Part shown: positions 17,697 through 24,919 of the stretch, piece by piece
Numbering within the stretch: the stretch's first letter is position 1
How the letters are laid out: each line of letters starts with the position of its first letter
Assembly (NCBI RefSeq): GCF_029392675.1
Contig: NZ_CP113941.1
Location: 50,001 to 114,000, forward strand
Direction: 5' to 3'
Length of the DNA stretch: 64,000 nucleotides
From: Lactobacillus sp. ESL0684
GTDB taxonomy: Bacteria; Bacillota; Bacilli; Lactobacillales; Lactobacillaceae
Made by a program: the position numbers and the translations under genes
The notes under the pieces: model-generated
What the model was told of the DNA's origin: nothing
Seen by the model: the letters and a program-made list of their open reading frames with translations, nothing else
The model's database searches: none

Positions 17697-18905
17697 ATGC
17701 GTCGAAATACTGTTCCAATAGCTATTGCAGGCTCACTAGTTGCTGCATCACTAATGTTTATGTCAAATGACAATTCAAAAGTATATGCAGCACAATCTGA
17801 CAACGATATAGTGCAGACTACAACAGCTATTTCGGATGAAAATCAGGCTACTAGTGTTGCTGAACCAGATTCTAATGCAAATGAGAATACTGATTCAGCA
17901 GCTCAAGAGCCAGAAGTTGTTGATAGTAATCAAGAACCAACAGCTAATCATGACAATGAATCAGATGTTGATACAACTGATAATTCGTCAGCAGTAGATA
18001 GTACTAGTTCATCTAATACTGCTACTGATCAAGATAAGCCGGCAGAAAATACTACCAATAATGAAGAAGCTCACACAGCAGCTACTACTGATGAAGATGC
18101 AAATGAGACTGCAACTGATCCGAGTAATCAAGGTAAATCTGACAAAGCAATGTCAGAGGCAGATGCTATCTGTAGTTCACTTGCTGTCGCAAATGGGATT
18201 AACTTAGCGGCTGATGTAGTTGAAAGCTTAGTCGCAGAACCAATTAATGCTGTTGCGTATGCGGCAATGATCGTTTTAGGAGTTGCTAGTGCAATTCCTG
18301 TTGTTGGTATTGCACCATTAATTGTTGATGGGGTATTAATAGGAGTAGACTCATTGTGGCATGGATTCCAATATGCTTGGAGTACAATTCGCCGCTCTCT
18401 TGTTTTAGCACCAGTTGCAGCACTATCTATTGTCGGTCCATTGAAGATCTATGATGAAAATCAAAAGGCTAAAGAAAACGACCCTGATTTAGATATGACT
18501 GATGAAGATGGTGAGGATGAAGAAGAGGATACTACTGAAGCTGACGAAGCTGACGAAGCTGATAGAGAACTAGCTGAAAGTGTTTATGGCTCTGTTGTAA
18601 ACTTAGCTTCTATCGGAATTGATGCAGCTGCACAAGGTGTTACTTTTATTGCTCATGCTATAACTGAAGTAGTTTTTGATGTAGCTGAATGGGTACTCGG
18701 TGTATTCAGTGCAATTCCTGTTCTTGGAATCGCTCCATTAATTGTTGATGGTGTTGTAATTACTGTTCACTCATTAGTAAATGTTGGCCAACGTCTTTTA
18801 GATGAAGCTAGACGTGCAGTTATTTTAGGAATTGGTGGCGCCGCATCTTTTGCCGCTCCAGTTGCTCATGCTGCTAGTGAAAGTAATTCTCAAAGTCAAA
18901 ACTAA
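17697..18905 (+). CDS. Secreted protein with acidic linker and two copies of a hydrophobic AIPVxGIAPLIVDGV module
   Basis: I do not recognise a family. The 402-residue protein begins with a signal peptide (~1-32, cut after VYA), then ~120 residues of Ser/Thr/Asp/Glu/Asn-rich low complexity. Two similar hydrophobic domains follow, each containing SAIPVxGIAPLIVDGV (from residues ~198 and ~338, 140 residues apart) preceded by helices such as INLAADVVESLV and followed by an Arg-rich amphipathic stretch. A very acidic segment (EDGEDEEED region, ~265-290) separates them. No LPxTG or SLAP domain is seen. The hydrophobic, Gly/Ala-rich repeats could insert in membranes, as in bacteriocin-like or pore-forming proteins, but that is speculation. 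AGGAGG precedes the ATG and a strong terminator follows, so it is monocistronic. Confidence 0.75.
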   Translation: MRRNTVPIAIAGSLVAASLMFMSNDNSKVYAAQSDNDIVQTTTAISDENQATSVAEPDSNANENTDSAAQEPEVVDSNQEPTANHDNESDVDTTDNSSAVDSTSSSNTATDQDKPAENTTNNEEAHTAATTDEDANETATDPSNQGKSDKAMSEADAICSSLAVANGINLAADVVESLVAEPINAVAYAAMIVLGVASAIPVVGIAPLIVDGVLIGVDSLWHGFQYAWSTIRRSLVLAPVAALSIVGPLKIYDENQKAKENDPDLDMTDEDGEDEEEDTTEADEADEADRELAESVYGSVVNLASIGIDAAAQGVTFIAHAITEVVFDVAEWVLGVFSAIPVLGIAPLIVDGVVITVHSLVNVGQRLLDEARRAVILGIGGAASFAAPVAHAASESNSQSQN

Positions 18906-18944
18906 GATAAACTTATGTATATTACACATAAAAGATAATGTTTT

Positions 18945-18976
18945 AAAAAACCAATCCATTGCGGATTGGTTTTTTG
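18945..18976 (+). terminator. Terminator
   Basis: AACCAATCC (18949-18957) pairs with GGATTGGTT (18963-18971), followed by a T-run. It ends the transcript of the duplicated-module protein. Confidence 0.92.
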
Positions 18977-19316
18977 CTGTTTTTTAGTGTAATATTCCAT
19001 ATTTTTAGTGGTTTATAGTATATAGGCTAAATTTTCATGTTTTCATAATTAAATCATCAAGTGGTATGATTTTTAAAAAATAAAAATCCTTTAAATTGGT
19101 AAGTCAAAAAAGTGCTTTATTATTAAGCCCATTGTTTAAAAGATGTCAAGATGAGATTATAGAAAAAATTGTTGTATAGCCAATAATTTTAGAATTGGTC
19201 TACAATTATTTTATGTTTTTATTGAAAGCGCTTATTTAAAATGGTATATTATAAATATAAAGGTAATACGTATAAGAAGTTGGATTAATAACTTATAGAG
19301 AAAGTAGATGTAACTC
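18977..19316 (+). promoter_or_regulatory. Intergenic region with cre-like promoter at 19222-19250
   Basis: No gene is visible in this 340-bp A/T-rich stretch. It contains a good promoter, TTGAAA (19222-19227) and TATATT (19245-19250) with a 17-bp spacer. The -35 box overlaps TGAAAGCGCTTATT (19223-19236), matching 12 of 14 positions of the CcpA cre consensus. This would drive the small membrane protein and perhaps the secreted protein after it, under carbon control. Confidence 0.6.
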
Positions 19317-19577
19317 ATGAAGAAGCTAAAGAAAGTCCAAAATAATTCTAAAAAATTGCTACACTTTGAATTTGCTGTACATTTTGTTGTTACCGTATTA
19401 GTTTTGGCAGTAACTGATTTCTTTGACTATCAAATACAGATACTTATTCATAATATAAATATTTTTAGTGAATTACCAAATGTCTTGATAAAATTTTGCT
19501 ACTTATTATTAATCTTTTGTGCTTTAGAAAAGATCTACCCAAAAGTCTTCAATTATTTTTCCAATAAAATATGTTGA
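19317..19577 (+). CDS. Small membrane protein, unknown function
   Basis: I recognise no family. The 86-residue protein has a Lys-rich N-terminus (MKKLKKVQNNSKK), then two hydrophobic helices at ~18-35 and ~53-70, and ends in a short basic tail, so it is probably a two-pass membrane protein. The ribosome site is weak (AGAAAG, about 13 bases upstream), but a good promoter lies 70-95 bp before it. A secreted-protein gene follows 47 bp downstream in the same direction and may be co-transcribed. Immunity or accessory proteins of peptides often look like this, but nothing here proves such a role. Confidence 0.55.
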   Translation: MKKLKKVQNNSKKLLHFEFAVHFVVTVLVLAVTDFFDYQIQILIHNINIFSELPNVLIKFCYLLLIFCALEKIYPKVFNYFSNKIC

Positions 19578-19624
19578 ACTATAAATTTTGGCAATCACAT
19601 TAATGGTACTAGTGAGGTAAGCAT

Positions 19625-20260
19625 ATGAAAAAAATAATTAAAGTTTTAGCTGTACTAACAATGGTATCAACAGGACAGCTATTAGCTATCACAAGTAATA
19701 CTCCGGTTCAAGCTGCGCAAGTAGAGAACCCTAAGCGTGTAACTGATAAAGCTTGGACTAAAAAGTTAGCTAATGCAGGATACGTTTTTGAATTACCTCA
19801 TGCTACTAAAGGAGCACTGTATAAGAATACAGCAGCTAATGGTGGTAAATCATACAGTAAAAAGGTGCTAAAGAAGCTTGTTAAGAATCATACACTATTT
19901 AAAGTAAAGCGGCTTTCGACTATTAAAAATGGTATTTCTGTTGATTTAGTCTCTAAGGATGGTAAATATAAAGGCTACACTAATTATATTAATGGGATTC
20001 GTAACAAAAACCTATCCAATAAAGCTTTACAGCCATTGATTAAAGCGGAATTACGTGTAATGACTGCTAAGGATAGCAATGAGCCTACTTCAGACCTGTT
20101 AAACCAAGTTCAAGTATTAGCAAGTAAATTAACTGGTAAAAATAGAAAAATTGCTAATACTTCAGTTAAACAATTGAAGCAGTTCCTTAAAAATAATACG
20201 TTATCGGAAACGCCAGTACTATTAATTGGGAAATATCCGGATGGTTCATTAGAAAAATAA
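19625..20260 (+). CDS. Secreted protein of unknown function
   Basis: A 211-residue protein with a signal peptide (residues ~1-30, cut after VQA) and a Lys-rich mature part (many KK and KxLKK clusters) with no cysteine. It has no SLAP repeats of the type in neighbouring genes, but it contains a two-part Lys-rich fold: residues ~35-120, then a helical C-terminal half. I cannot assign a function. GTGAGG precedes the ATG, and a terminator hairpin (20263-20299) follows at once. The same terminator sequence, slightly changed, follows the truncated SLAP-like copy at 20302-20979, so the two units probably arose by local duplication. Confidence 0.7.
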   Translation: MKKIIKVLAVLTMVSTGQLLAITSNTPVQAAQVENPKRVTDKAWTKKLANAGYVFELPHATKGALYKNTAANGGKSYSKKVLKKLVKNHTLFKVKRLSTIKNGISVDLVSKDGKYKGYTNYINGIRNKNLSNKALQPLIKAELRVMTAKDSNEPTSDLLNQVQVLASKLTGKNRKIANTSVKQLKQFLKNNTLSETPVLLIGKYPDGSLEK

Positions 20261-20262
20261 AC

Positions 20263-20299
20263 AAAATATCGTTAGGTCAGAAGCCTTGCGATATTTTTT
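20263..20299 (+). terminator. Terminator after the secreted protein gene
   Basis: AAAATATCG (20263-20271) pairs with CGATATTTTT (20289-20298). It resembles the terminator at 20978-21018, indicating duplicated DNA. Confidence 0.8.
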
Positions 20300-20301
20300 A
20301 T

Positions 20302-20979
20302 GATGACAATGAGAATAGTTCTTATTTACCATACAAAACTATTAAGGGAAAAGAATATTATAGTATCGGTCATGACGGATATATTAAATCTATAAATGTT
20401 GCAGAGATTAATGTCCATTATCTTATAACTAATTATGCTACAGTTATTGTTAAAATGAATAGTAAAAATAAAATTTATGCTTATGATTTTGCAAATGGAG
20501 CACCAAAAAAGCTTTTAAAAAAGGGAGAGAAGGTTCTGGTTGATCGTGAATCAAGTACATTTGATCTGATGGGAGATGACAATGGTAATTTGACTTATTC
20601 TACAGCAAATTATCGAATAAAGGGTACAGATGGCTTCTTTATTGACGATGTTAACCTGGATAATAGACCTAGACAGCATCTTTTGCTTTATAGTGTTTAT
20701 CCGCATGTATTTTTTATAAATAATTCGTATGTTTATAATAAAAACGGAAAAGCCCAAAAACCTACGAACATTCAAAACTTAAATGCTTATCGTTTTGATA
20801 AAGGAAGCTCAGTTGAAGTGACAAAGTTGGTTAATATTTGGTTTCCAGATGAAAATAAATATGAGCTTTGTTACGAGTTAGCTCCTCAAGGAGATGCAGG
20901 GGGCTACGATTATATTAAAGCTTCAGATGTTAAGTATGGTTATGGACCTCAGATAACTAATGTAAGTCCATTGGAATAA
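20302..20979 (+). pseudogene. N-terminally truncated SLAP-like surface protein
   Basis: The frame is open from 20302 to the stop at 20977-20979 (about 225 codons), but no signal peptide or start codon with ribosome site precedes it. The first part (YLPYKTIKGKEYYSIG) matches the intact secreted protein at 23447-24481, where the same text lies about 110 residues into the protein. The tail (NIWFPDENKYELCYEL, FIKASD-like YIKASDVKYGYGP) matches its C-terminus too. The break coincides with the terminator of the preceding gene, so this is a copy whose 5' third was lost by recombination. A shorter product starting at the ATG at 20455 is conceivable but would have no secretion signal. The protein type is described under 23447. 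Confidence 0.8.
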
Positions 20980-21018
20980 AAAATATCCGTTAGAGTGAAT
21001 TCTGCGGGATATTTTTTG
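20978..21018 (+). terminator. Terminator of the truncated SLAP-like copy
   Basis: AAAAATATCC pairs with GGATATTTTT (21007-21016) across a loop. The IS4-type element is inserted immediately behind it. Confidence 0.8.
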
Positions 21019-21024
21019 TTATAA
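21018..21024. repeat. Target site duplication, left copy (GTTATAA)
   Basis: The 7-bp direct repeat GTTATAA stands directly outside the left inverted repeat of the IS4-type element and recurs at 22579-22585 outside the right end. Confidence 0.9.
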
Positions 21025-22578
21025 CTGAAACTTGAAAGCTAGAAATCACCTCAAAAGAGCGTGATTTCTAGCTTTTTTGCCTAAAAAATAAAAACGCAAG
21101 CCCTCTCTGCGTTATACTTTAAATAACCAAAACTAAAGTTACAGGAGTTCTTACGTTATGAACAGTATACCGCAATTCAATCAAGAAAAGGACACTTCTT
21201 CCTTAATTTCATCTTTTACAAAATTAATTGGTCTAGCTGACTTAAGTAAACAGGTTAATTTTAAACGTCATTCTTTAGTTAGCCTGCTCATGGTAGTCAA
21301 ATGGTTAATCCAATCACGTTTTGCCCGTAAATCACTGTATCGTTTTGACCAACCAGCTGAATTTACCTCTAAGACTGGCAGAAATATCCTTAATGATGGC
21401 CGCATCAATTGGCAAAAACTGCTTTGCTTAGCTGCTGCCAAACTAATTAAGGTACTTAAACCGGTAATCGACAAGCGTAGAAGACTAGCTTTGATTGTAG
21501 ATGATACTTTGCTAGCACGTTCCTATTCTAAGAAAGCGGAATTACTTGCCAAAGTTTACGATCATAATGAGCATAAATATGTTAATGGTTATCGTGGCTT
21601 GACCGTTGGTTGGAGTGACGGCAATACTTTTTTGCCAGTTAATTTTGCTTTGATGTCCACCAAGAGAAAACAAAATCTGCTTGGCAGTAAAGCCACTACA
21701 ACCGATAATCGTTCTATTGCAGGCAGAAGAAGAACCCAAGCCCAAAGGCAAATGAATGATGTCACGGTTGAATTGCTTAAGCAAGCTATCAATGAAGGTG
21801 TACCAGCAGACTATGTACTGTTTGACAGCTGGTTTGCCTCGCCCAAAATGTTCTGGCAGTTAAAGCAGTTAGGATTAGACAGTGTCTCGATGCTTAAGTT
21901 GAGCAAGAAGGTATACTACTGCTATCGTGGTCGCCTTTATGATGTAAAAAGTTTGTATGAACGCTTAGCTGGCTCAAAGCTGAAAGCCAAAGATGACTAT
22001 CTTTATAGTTGTGTAGTCGAGGCAGAGTATCAAGGACATAGTTTTCCTATCAGATTAGTATATGTTACTAAACGTGGTAATAAGGGAAAGTACTTGGTCT
22101 TGGCTACCACCAGATATCAGCTGCAACCTAAAGAAGTCATTCAGCTTTATGGTCGTAGATGGCAGATAGAAACCTACTTTAAAGCAGCTAAGCAATACCT
22201 AGCTTTAGATAAATCACAAATTCAAAGTTACGATGGTCAGTGCGGATATTTTGCAATTACCGCCTTAACTTATGACTTGCTGGCTTGGCAAGAGAGACAA
22301 GCAGTTGATGAGCGAACAATTGGGGATTTATTCTATTTGATGAATGATGCGTTGCCGGATTTGGCGTTTGAAGAAGCATTGGTCTACCTGCTAAGTGCCC
22401 TAAAAGCAGTTAAAGAAGAAATAACTACAGAAGTCGAGCGGATAATAAATAATTTTATTAAATTACTGCCAGGATTTATTCAAAAGCAGCTGCAGAGAAG
22501 CGTTTAAAATATAATTAAGAACCAAAAAAGCCAGACTCAATAAGGAATCTGGCTAGTTTTACTGCTTTCAAGTTTCAG
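21025..22578 (+). mobile_element. IS4-family insertion sequence, complete (1,554 bp)
   Basis: Inverted repeats CTGAAACTTGAAAGC (21025-21039, and reverse complement at 22564-22578) are perfect over 15 bp. The 7-bp target duplication GTTATAA flanks both ends. The element carries a single full-length transposase gene. Just inside the left end, a 15-bp hairpin followed by T's (21035-21077) should stop outside transcription from entering the transposase. Another hairpin follows the gene (22529-22560). The intact ends and duplication imply a recent insertion. Confidence 0.95.
21158..22507 (+). CDS. IS4-family transposase
   Basis: A 449-residue DDE transposase. The catalytic acids are in LIVDDTLLARS, VLFDSWFASP and the C-terminal YREK signature of the IS4 family: YGRRWQIETYFKAAK, with Y-(2)-R-(3)-E-(6)-K spacing. 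The frame is intact over the usual length. ACAGGAG lies before the ATG. The element's inverted repeats and target duplication lie outside it, so it is probably functional. Confidence 0.95.
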   Translation: MNSIPQFNQEKDTSSLISSFTKLIGLADLSKQVNFKRHSLVSLLMVVKWLIQSRFARKSLYRFDQPAEFTSKTGRNILNDGRINWQKLLCLAAAKLIKVLKPVIDKRRRLALIVDDTLLARSYSKKAELLAKVYDHNEHKYVNGYRGLTVGWSDGNTFLPVNFALMSTKRKQNLLGSKATTTDNRSIAGRRRTQAQRQMNDVTVELLKQAINEGVPADYVLFDSWFASPKMFWQLKQLGLDSVSMLKLSKKVYYCYRGRLYDVKSLYERLAGSKLKAKDDYLYSCVVEAEYQGHSFPIRLVYVTKRGNKGKYLVLATTRYQLQPKEVIQLYGRRWQIETYFKAAKQYLALDKSQIQSYDGQCGYFAITALTYDLLAWQERQAVDERTIGDLFYLMNDALPDLAFEEALVYLLSALKAVKEEITTEVERIINNFIKLLPGFIQKQLQRSV

Positions 22579-22585
22579 GTTATAA
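22579..22585. repeat. Target site duplication, right copy (GTTATAA)
   Basis: Second copy of the 7-bp GTTATAA direct repeat next to the right inverted repeat. Together with the next base it supplies a TATAAT at 22581-22586. Confidence 0.9.
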
Positions 22586-22696
22586 TAAAACAGCGTAGAA
22601 AAGTTAAAAAGGGCGGTGGCTACCGTTTGAAAGAAGATGATGCTTATGGCATTCAATGGACTAATAATCCAATTTCTTAGTAGAAAGGTAGTCATT

Positions 22697-22786
22697 GTGA
22701 GTGGATACGAAGTAGCAACATTAGTGTTGTTATCAGTTACGTTTCTCATTGATTTGTTGACGTATATCGACAATCGCAAGAAATAG
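22697..22786 (+). CDS. Putative type I toxin, Fst/holin-like small membrane peptide
   Basis: A 29-residue peptide starting from GTG (V)SGYEVATLVLLSV and ending in DNRKK. A single hydrophobic helix (~residues 7-22) is followed by a charged tail, the pattern of Fst/par-type toxins annotated in lactobacilli as putative holin-like toxins. GAAAGG lies 8 bases before the GTG. Convergent to it is a strong minus-strand promoter (22932-22960) whose transcript would run into the 3' end of this gene, and GGTGGCTACCGT / GGTAGCCACCGT repeats sit at both ends (22615-22626 and 22854-22865), as expected for a toxin mRNA/antitoxin RNA pair. If expressed unchecked it would damage the membrane (family knowledge). 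Confidence 0.7.
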   Translation: MSGYEVATLVLLSVTFLIDLLTYIDNRKK

Positions 22787-22792
22787 TCGCAA

Positions 22793-22925
22793 ACAAAAAC
22801 GCCCTGAATAATAACTTGGTAGTTACAGGACGTATTTGTTTCAAATATTGTTTGGTAGCCACCGTCCTTTGAAGACGGTTCTACGTTGAGAAGCTCTATT
22901 AACAGTAGAGCTTCTTTTGCTTTAC
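22793..22925 (-). ncRNA. Candidate antisense antitoxin RNA of the Fst-like locus
   Basis: Read on the minus strand, TTGCAT and TACAAT with an exact 17-bp spacer (plus-strand 22955-22960 and 22932-22937) form a strong promoter. The predicted ~130-nt RNA starts near 22925, folds first as a 9-bp hairpin (22890-22898 with 22906-22914), contains the repeat shared with the toxin mRNA leader, and ends at a hairpin (22799-22806 with 22826-22833) followed by T's. This is the convergent arrangement of par/Fst loci. No open frame in it is worth calling. Confidence 0.65.
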
Positions 22926-22985
22926 ACTGGTATTGTAGCATGTTTAAAAGTGGTATGCAATTTTGATATTATTTTTATTATAAAA

Positions 22986-23014
22986 TTGAAATCGCTTTAT
23001 ATGTATGCTAAAGT
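22986..23014 (+). promoter_or_regulatory. Promoter with cre-like -35 region
   Basis: TTGAAA (22986-22991) and TAAAGT (23009-23014) have a 17-bp spacer. TGAAATCGCTTTAT (22987-23000) matches 12 of 14 cre positions and covers the -35 box, the same layout as at 19222 and 62813. It would drive the small gene at 23058. Confidence 0.5.
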
Positions 23015-23057
23015 GACGATATTCTGATATTTGATTTTGTAAGTATCAATATAGTAA

Positions 23058-23354
23058 ATGATAGGTAAAACTGTTAAGGATGATTATATTAAACTGGCAC
23101 TTAAAAAGGATGGTAAGCTCAAGTTGATTCTTAAAGGTGCTACGGAACTAAAAAATGATCAAAAAATTGGTGTTGTTTCAGTGATATATATAACTAGGGA
23201 TGTAGAGTTAGCAAAAAAGCAATTTGAAAAATTAACTAAACATAAAGAAAATGATGATTTTTATATGATCTATAGTTGTGATGAGGATACATATTTGCCA
23301 GAATTAGAACATTATCCGTCTATAGAAATCAGTAAAGAAGATTTACAAGATTAG
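23058..23354 (+). CDS. Hypothetical small cytoplasmic protein
   Basis: A 98-residue, Lys- and Glu-rich soluble protein without signal peptide, membrane helix or recognised motif. An alpha/beta pattern is plausible: strand-like KLILKG, VVSVIYITRD and FYMIYSCDED around a helix ELAKKQFEKLTKH. There is no clear ribosome site before its ATG, but a promoter with good spacing lies ~45 bp upstream. It sits between the toxin-antitoxin locus and a SLAP-like gene, so it is accessory. Function unknown. Confidence 0.5.
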   Translation: MIGKTVKDDYIKLALKKDGKLKLILKGATELKNDQKIGVVSVIYITRDVELAKKQFEKLTKHKENDDFYMIYSCDEDTYLPELEHYPSIEISKEDLQD

Positions 23355-23446
23355 GCGGGAGTGCTGATCCTGTAAGAATGGACAAGTAAGCGGATAACTA
23401 CTAAACTAAAAATAGAAAGCTACAAAATGCTATAAGGAGAATCAAT

Positions 23447-24481
23447 ATGAAAAACAAGAAGACTCTGCTAGGACTAGCGGCAACATTGCTGCTAACTACT
23501 CCGGCAGTATCATTAATGACCAACACTAATCAAGCTCACGCAGTGGAAAGTACAACTCAAGATCCAGTTAATGAACAGGGGACTTTAGAGCTTAATCATA
23601 ATGCTCGGGTATACAACAAAAAAGGCAAGAAACTAAAAAAATTCCAAGGTAAAAGTTCATTACTAAAGAAGAACAAGTCAGTTGAATACGCCAAAGAAGT
23701 CAAGCCAATTGCTGATCCAAGTACTAAACGATATTCCTTCCATGATGATAAATGGAATTGGTTCTATTTGCCATATAAGACGATCAAGGGCAAGGAATAT
23801 TATAGCCTAGGACATGGTGGCTATATTAAGGCTGTAAATGTTGATAAGCTTAATGGTAACGATTTGTATACGAATTATACTACTGGAGTAATTAAAGATG
23901 TAGAGCACCTTAATCCACCTAAAAAAATACCAGTTTTTGATAATGATGCTAAGCAAATGAGTAAATATTATAACCCCGGCAAAGAAGTTATTGTTAGCCG
24001 ATATACTACTCAAAGCTTATTAAGTAATAACGGAGGTGGCAGTGATGATAATCCAGAGTATTATGGTATACAAAACAAAAAAGAATATCTTTGGAAGAAT
24101 GCAGTAACAGTTAAGAGTAGACAGTTGCTGTTACCATTTAGTAATTTTATGAATGTAGCTACCATCCGCGATGCACAAGTTTATAGAGAAAATGGTGAAC
24201 CCTATATATCATATCCTAAGAGTAATGAAATTATTTTAAATGATGGGTCTAATCAGTCGAGTGCGATTGCTCCTGCAAAGAATATTGTTATTCCTAAAGG
24301 TGTACAAGAAGTTACTCTTAAAGCAGTTAATTTGTGGCTACCTAGTGAACAAAGATTTGAGTTATGCTATCAGTTGAGGTCATTGTATCCATATAATGGC
24401 TATAATGAGTCAGAGTCTGGATTTGTTAAAGCTTCTGATACTCGATATATGTATGGACCTAAACTAGCCTCTAAACAATAA
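23447..24481 (+). CDS. Secreted SLAP-like surface protein
   Basis: A 344-residue secreted protein with a signal peptide (residues ~1-32, cut after AHA). The mature part starts with a SLAP-like unit (LELNHNARVYNKKGKKL, then PYKTIKGKEYYSLGHGGYIKAVNVD) and continues into a second half with another YRENG-type unit and the conserved ending LWLPSEQRFELCYQL … FVKASDTRYMYGP. The same architecture is seen in the intact protein at 51666-53210 and the truncated copy at 20302. It probably attaches to the wall non-covalently; no LPxTG. TAAGGAG precedes the ATG. What the second half binds is unknown. Confidence 0.8.
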   Translation: MKNKKTLLGLAATLLLTTPAVSLMTNTNQAHAVESTTQDPVNEQGTLELNHNARVYNKKGKKLKKFQGKSSLLKKNKSVEYAKEVKPIADPSTKRYSFHDDKWNWFYLPYKTIKGKEYYSLGHGGYIKAVNVDKLNGNDLYTNYTTGVIKDVEHLNPPKKIPVFDNDAKQMSKYYNPGKEVIVSRYTTQSLLSNNGGGSDDNPEYYGIQNKKEYLWKNAVTVKSRQLLLPFSNFMNVATIRDAQVYRENGEPYISYPKSNEIILNDGSNQSSAIAPAKNIVIPKGVQEVTLKAVNLWLPSEQRFELCYQLRSLYPYNGYNESESGFVKASDTRYMYGPKLASKQ

Positions 24482-24542
24482 TAAGTTTTTGTAATTTTCT
24501 CTTGCAAAGTATTCTAATGATGTATCTAGAAAAAATAAATGC

Positions 24543-24600
24543 AAAAAGCAGTCAATTGCGACTGCTCCAGACGTCTTACGATTGATTGGATTGCATGCAC
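24543..24600 (-). ncRNA. Small-RNA-like module with terminator, copy 1
   Basis: On the minus strand this reads GTGCATGCAA …, GGAGCAGTC…GACTGC followed by T5: hairpin GCAGTC/GACTGC at 24560-24565 with 24548-24553. It shares order and sequence blocks with the module at 24770-24876. No promoter is recognised for this copy, so it may be a decayed duplicate. Confidence 0.4.
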
Positions 24601-24732
24601 GTTTTTTACTGATGCTAAAAACGCATTAAATTCTTCATAACATACATCTTTCTTAAGCAAATAACTAATTTATTAAATGCATTTCGTTGTATTTTAAACG
24701 ATTTAGTAAAATTATTTAAGTAGAGTATACAA

Positions 24733-24764
24733 GGCAACCTAGACTTTTGTCTAGGTTGTTTTTT
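24733..24764 (+). terminator. Plus-strand terminator-like hairpin
   Basis: CAACCTAGAC (24735-24744) pairs perfectly with GTCTAGGTTG (24749-24758), followed by T6. The transcript it ends is not evident; the nearest upstream gene on this strand is the SLAP-like gene ending at 24481. Confidence 0.75.
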
Positions 24765-24769
24765 GCATC

Positions 24770-24876
24770 AAAAAAGCAGTCGATTAAGGCTGCTCCAGGT
24801 ACCCTACAAGCGGTCAAACTTGCATGCACACTCTATTTCGTACATGACGAAATATATTACTTATTCTGATGAAATT
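24770..24876 (-). ncRNA. Small-RNA-like module with promoter and terminator, copy 2
   Basis: A minus-strand promoter TTTACC (24898-24903) and TATAAT (24874-24879), 18 bp apart, leads into ~100 nt. This contains an ATTTCGT/ACGAAAT hairpin, the shared GTGCATGCAA block, and a terminator GCAGCC…GACTGC with T6 (24776-24793). Copy 1 at 24543-24600 has the same blocks. It could be an antitoxin-type antisense RNA or another regulatory RNA; the family is not recognised. Confidence 0.5.
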
Positions 24877-24910
24877 ATACCATAGATAAATAAATCTGGT
24901 AAACTAATTA

Positions 24911-24919
24911 AGCACGCTC
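24911..24919. repeat. Target site duplication of ISLre2, left copy (AGCACGCTC)
   Basis: A 9-bp direct repeat, identical to 26487-26495, bracketing the ISLre2-type element; 9 bp is the usual duplication length for this family. Confidence 0.9.

Larger units (their letters stand above)
24482..24919. other. Gene-free region with small-RNA-like modules before ISLre2
   Basis: This 438-bp stretch has no credible protein gene. It contains two related minus-strand modules ending at 24543 and 24770 (listed separately), and a plus-strand terminator-like hairpin CAACCTAGAC/GTCTAGGTTG with T6 (24735-24764). The right edge carries one copy of the 9-bp target duplication of the ISLre2 element. Confidence 0.6.

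Noticed and set aside
22537-22941. A 134-codon minus-strand frame
   Set aside because: It covers the IS end, the toxin locus and the antisense RNA. No ribosome site or plausible composition, and small-RNA signals account for the region.
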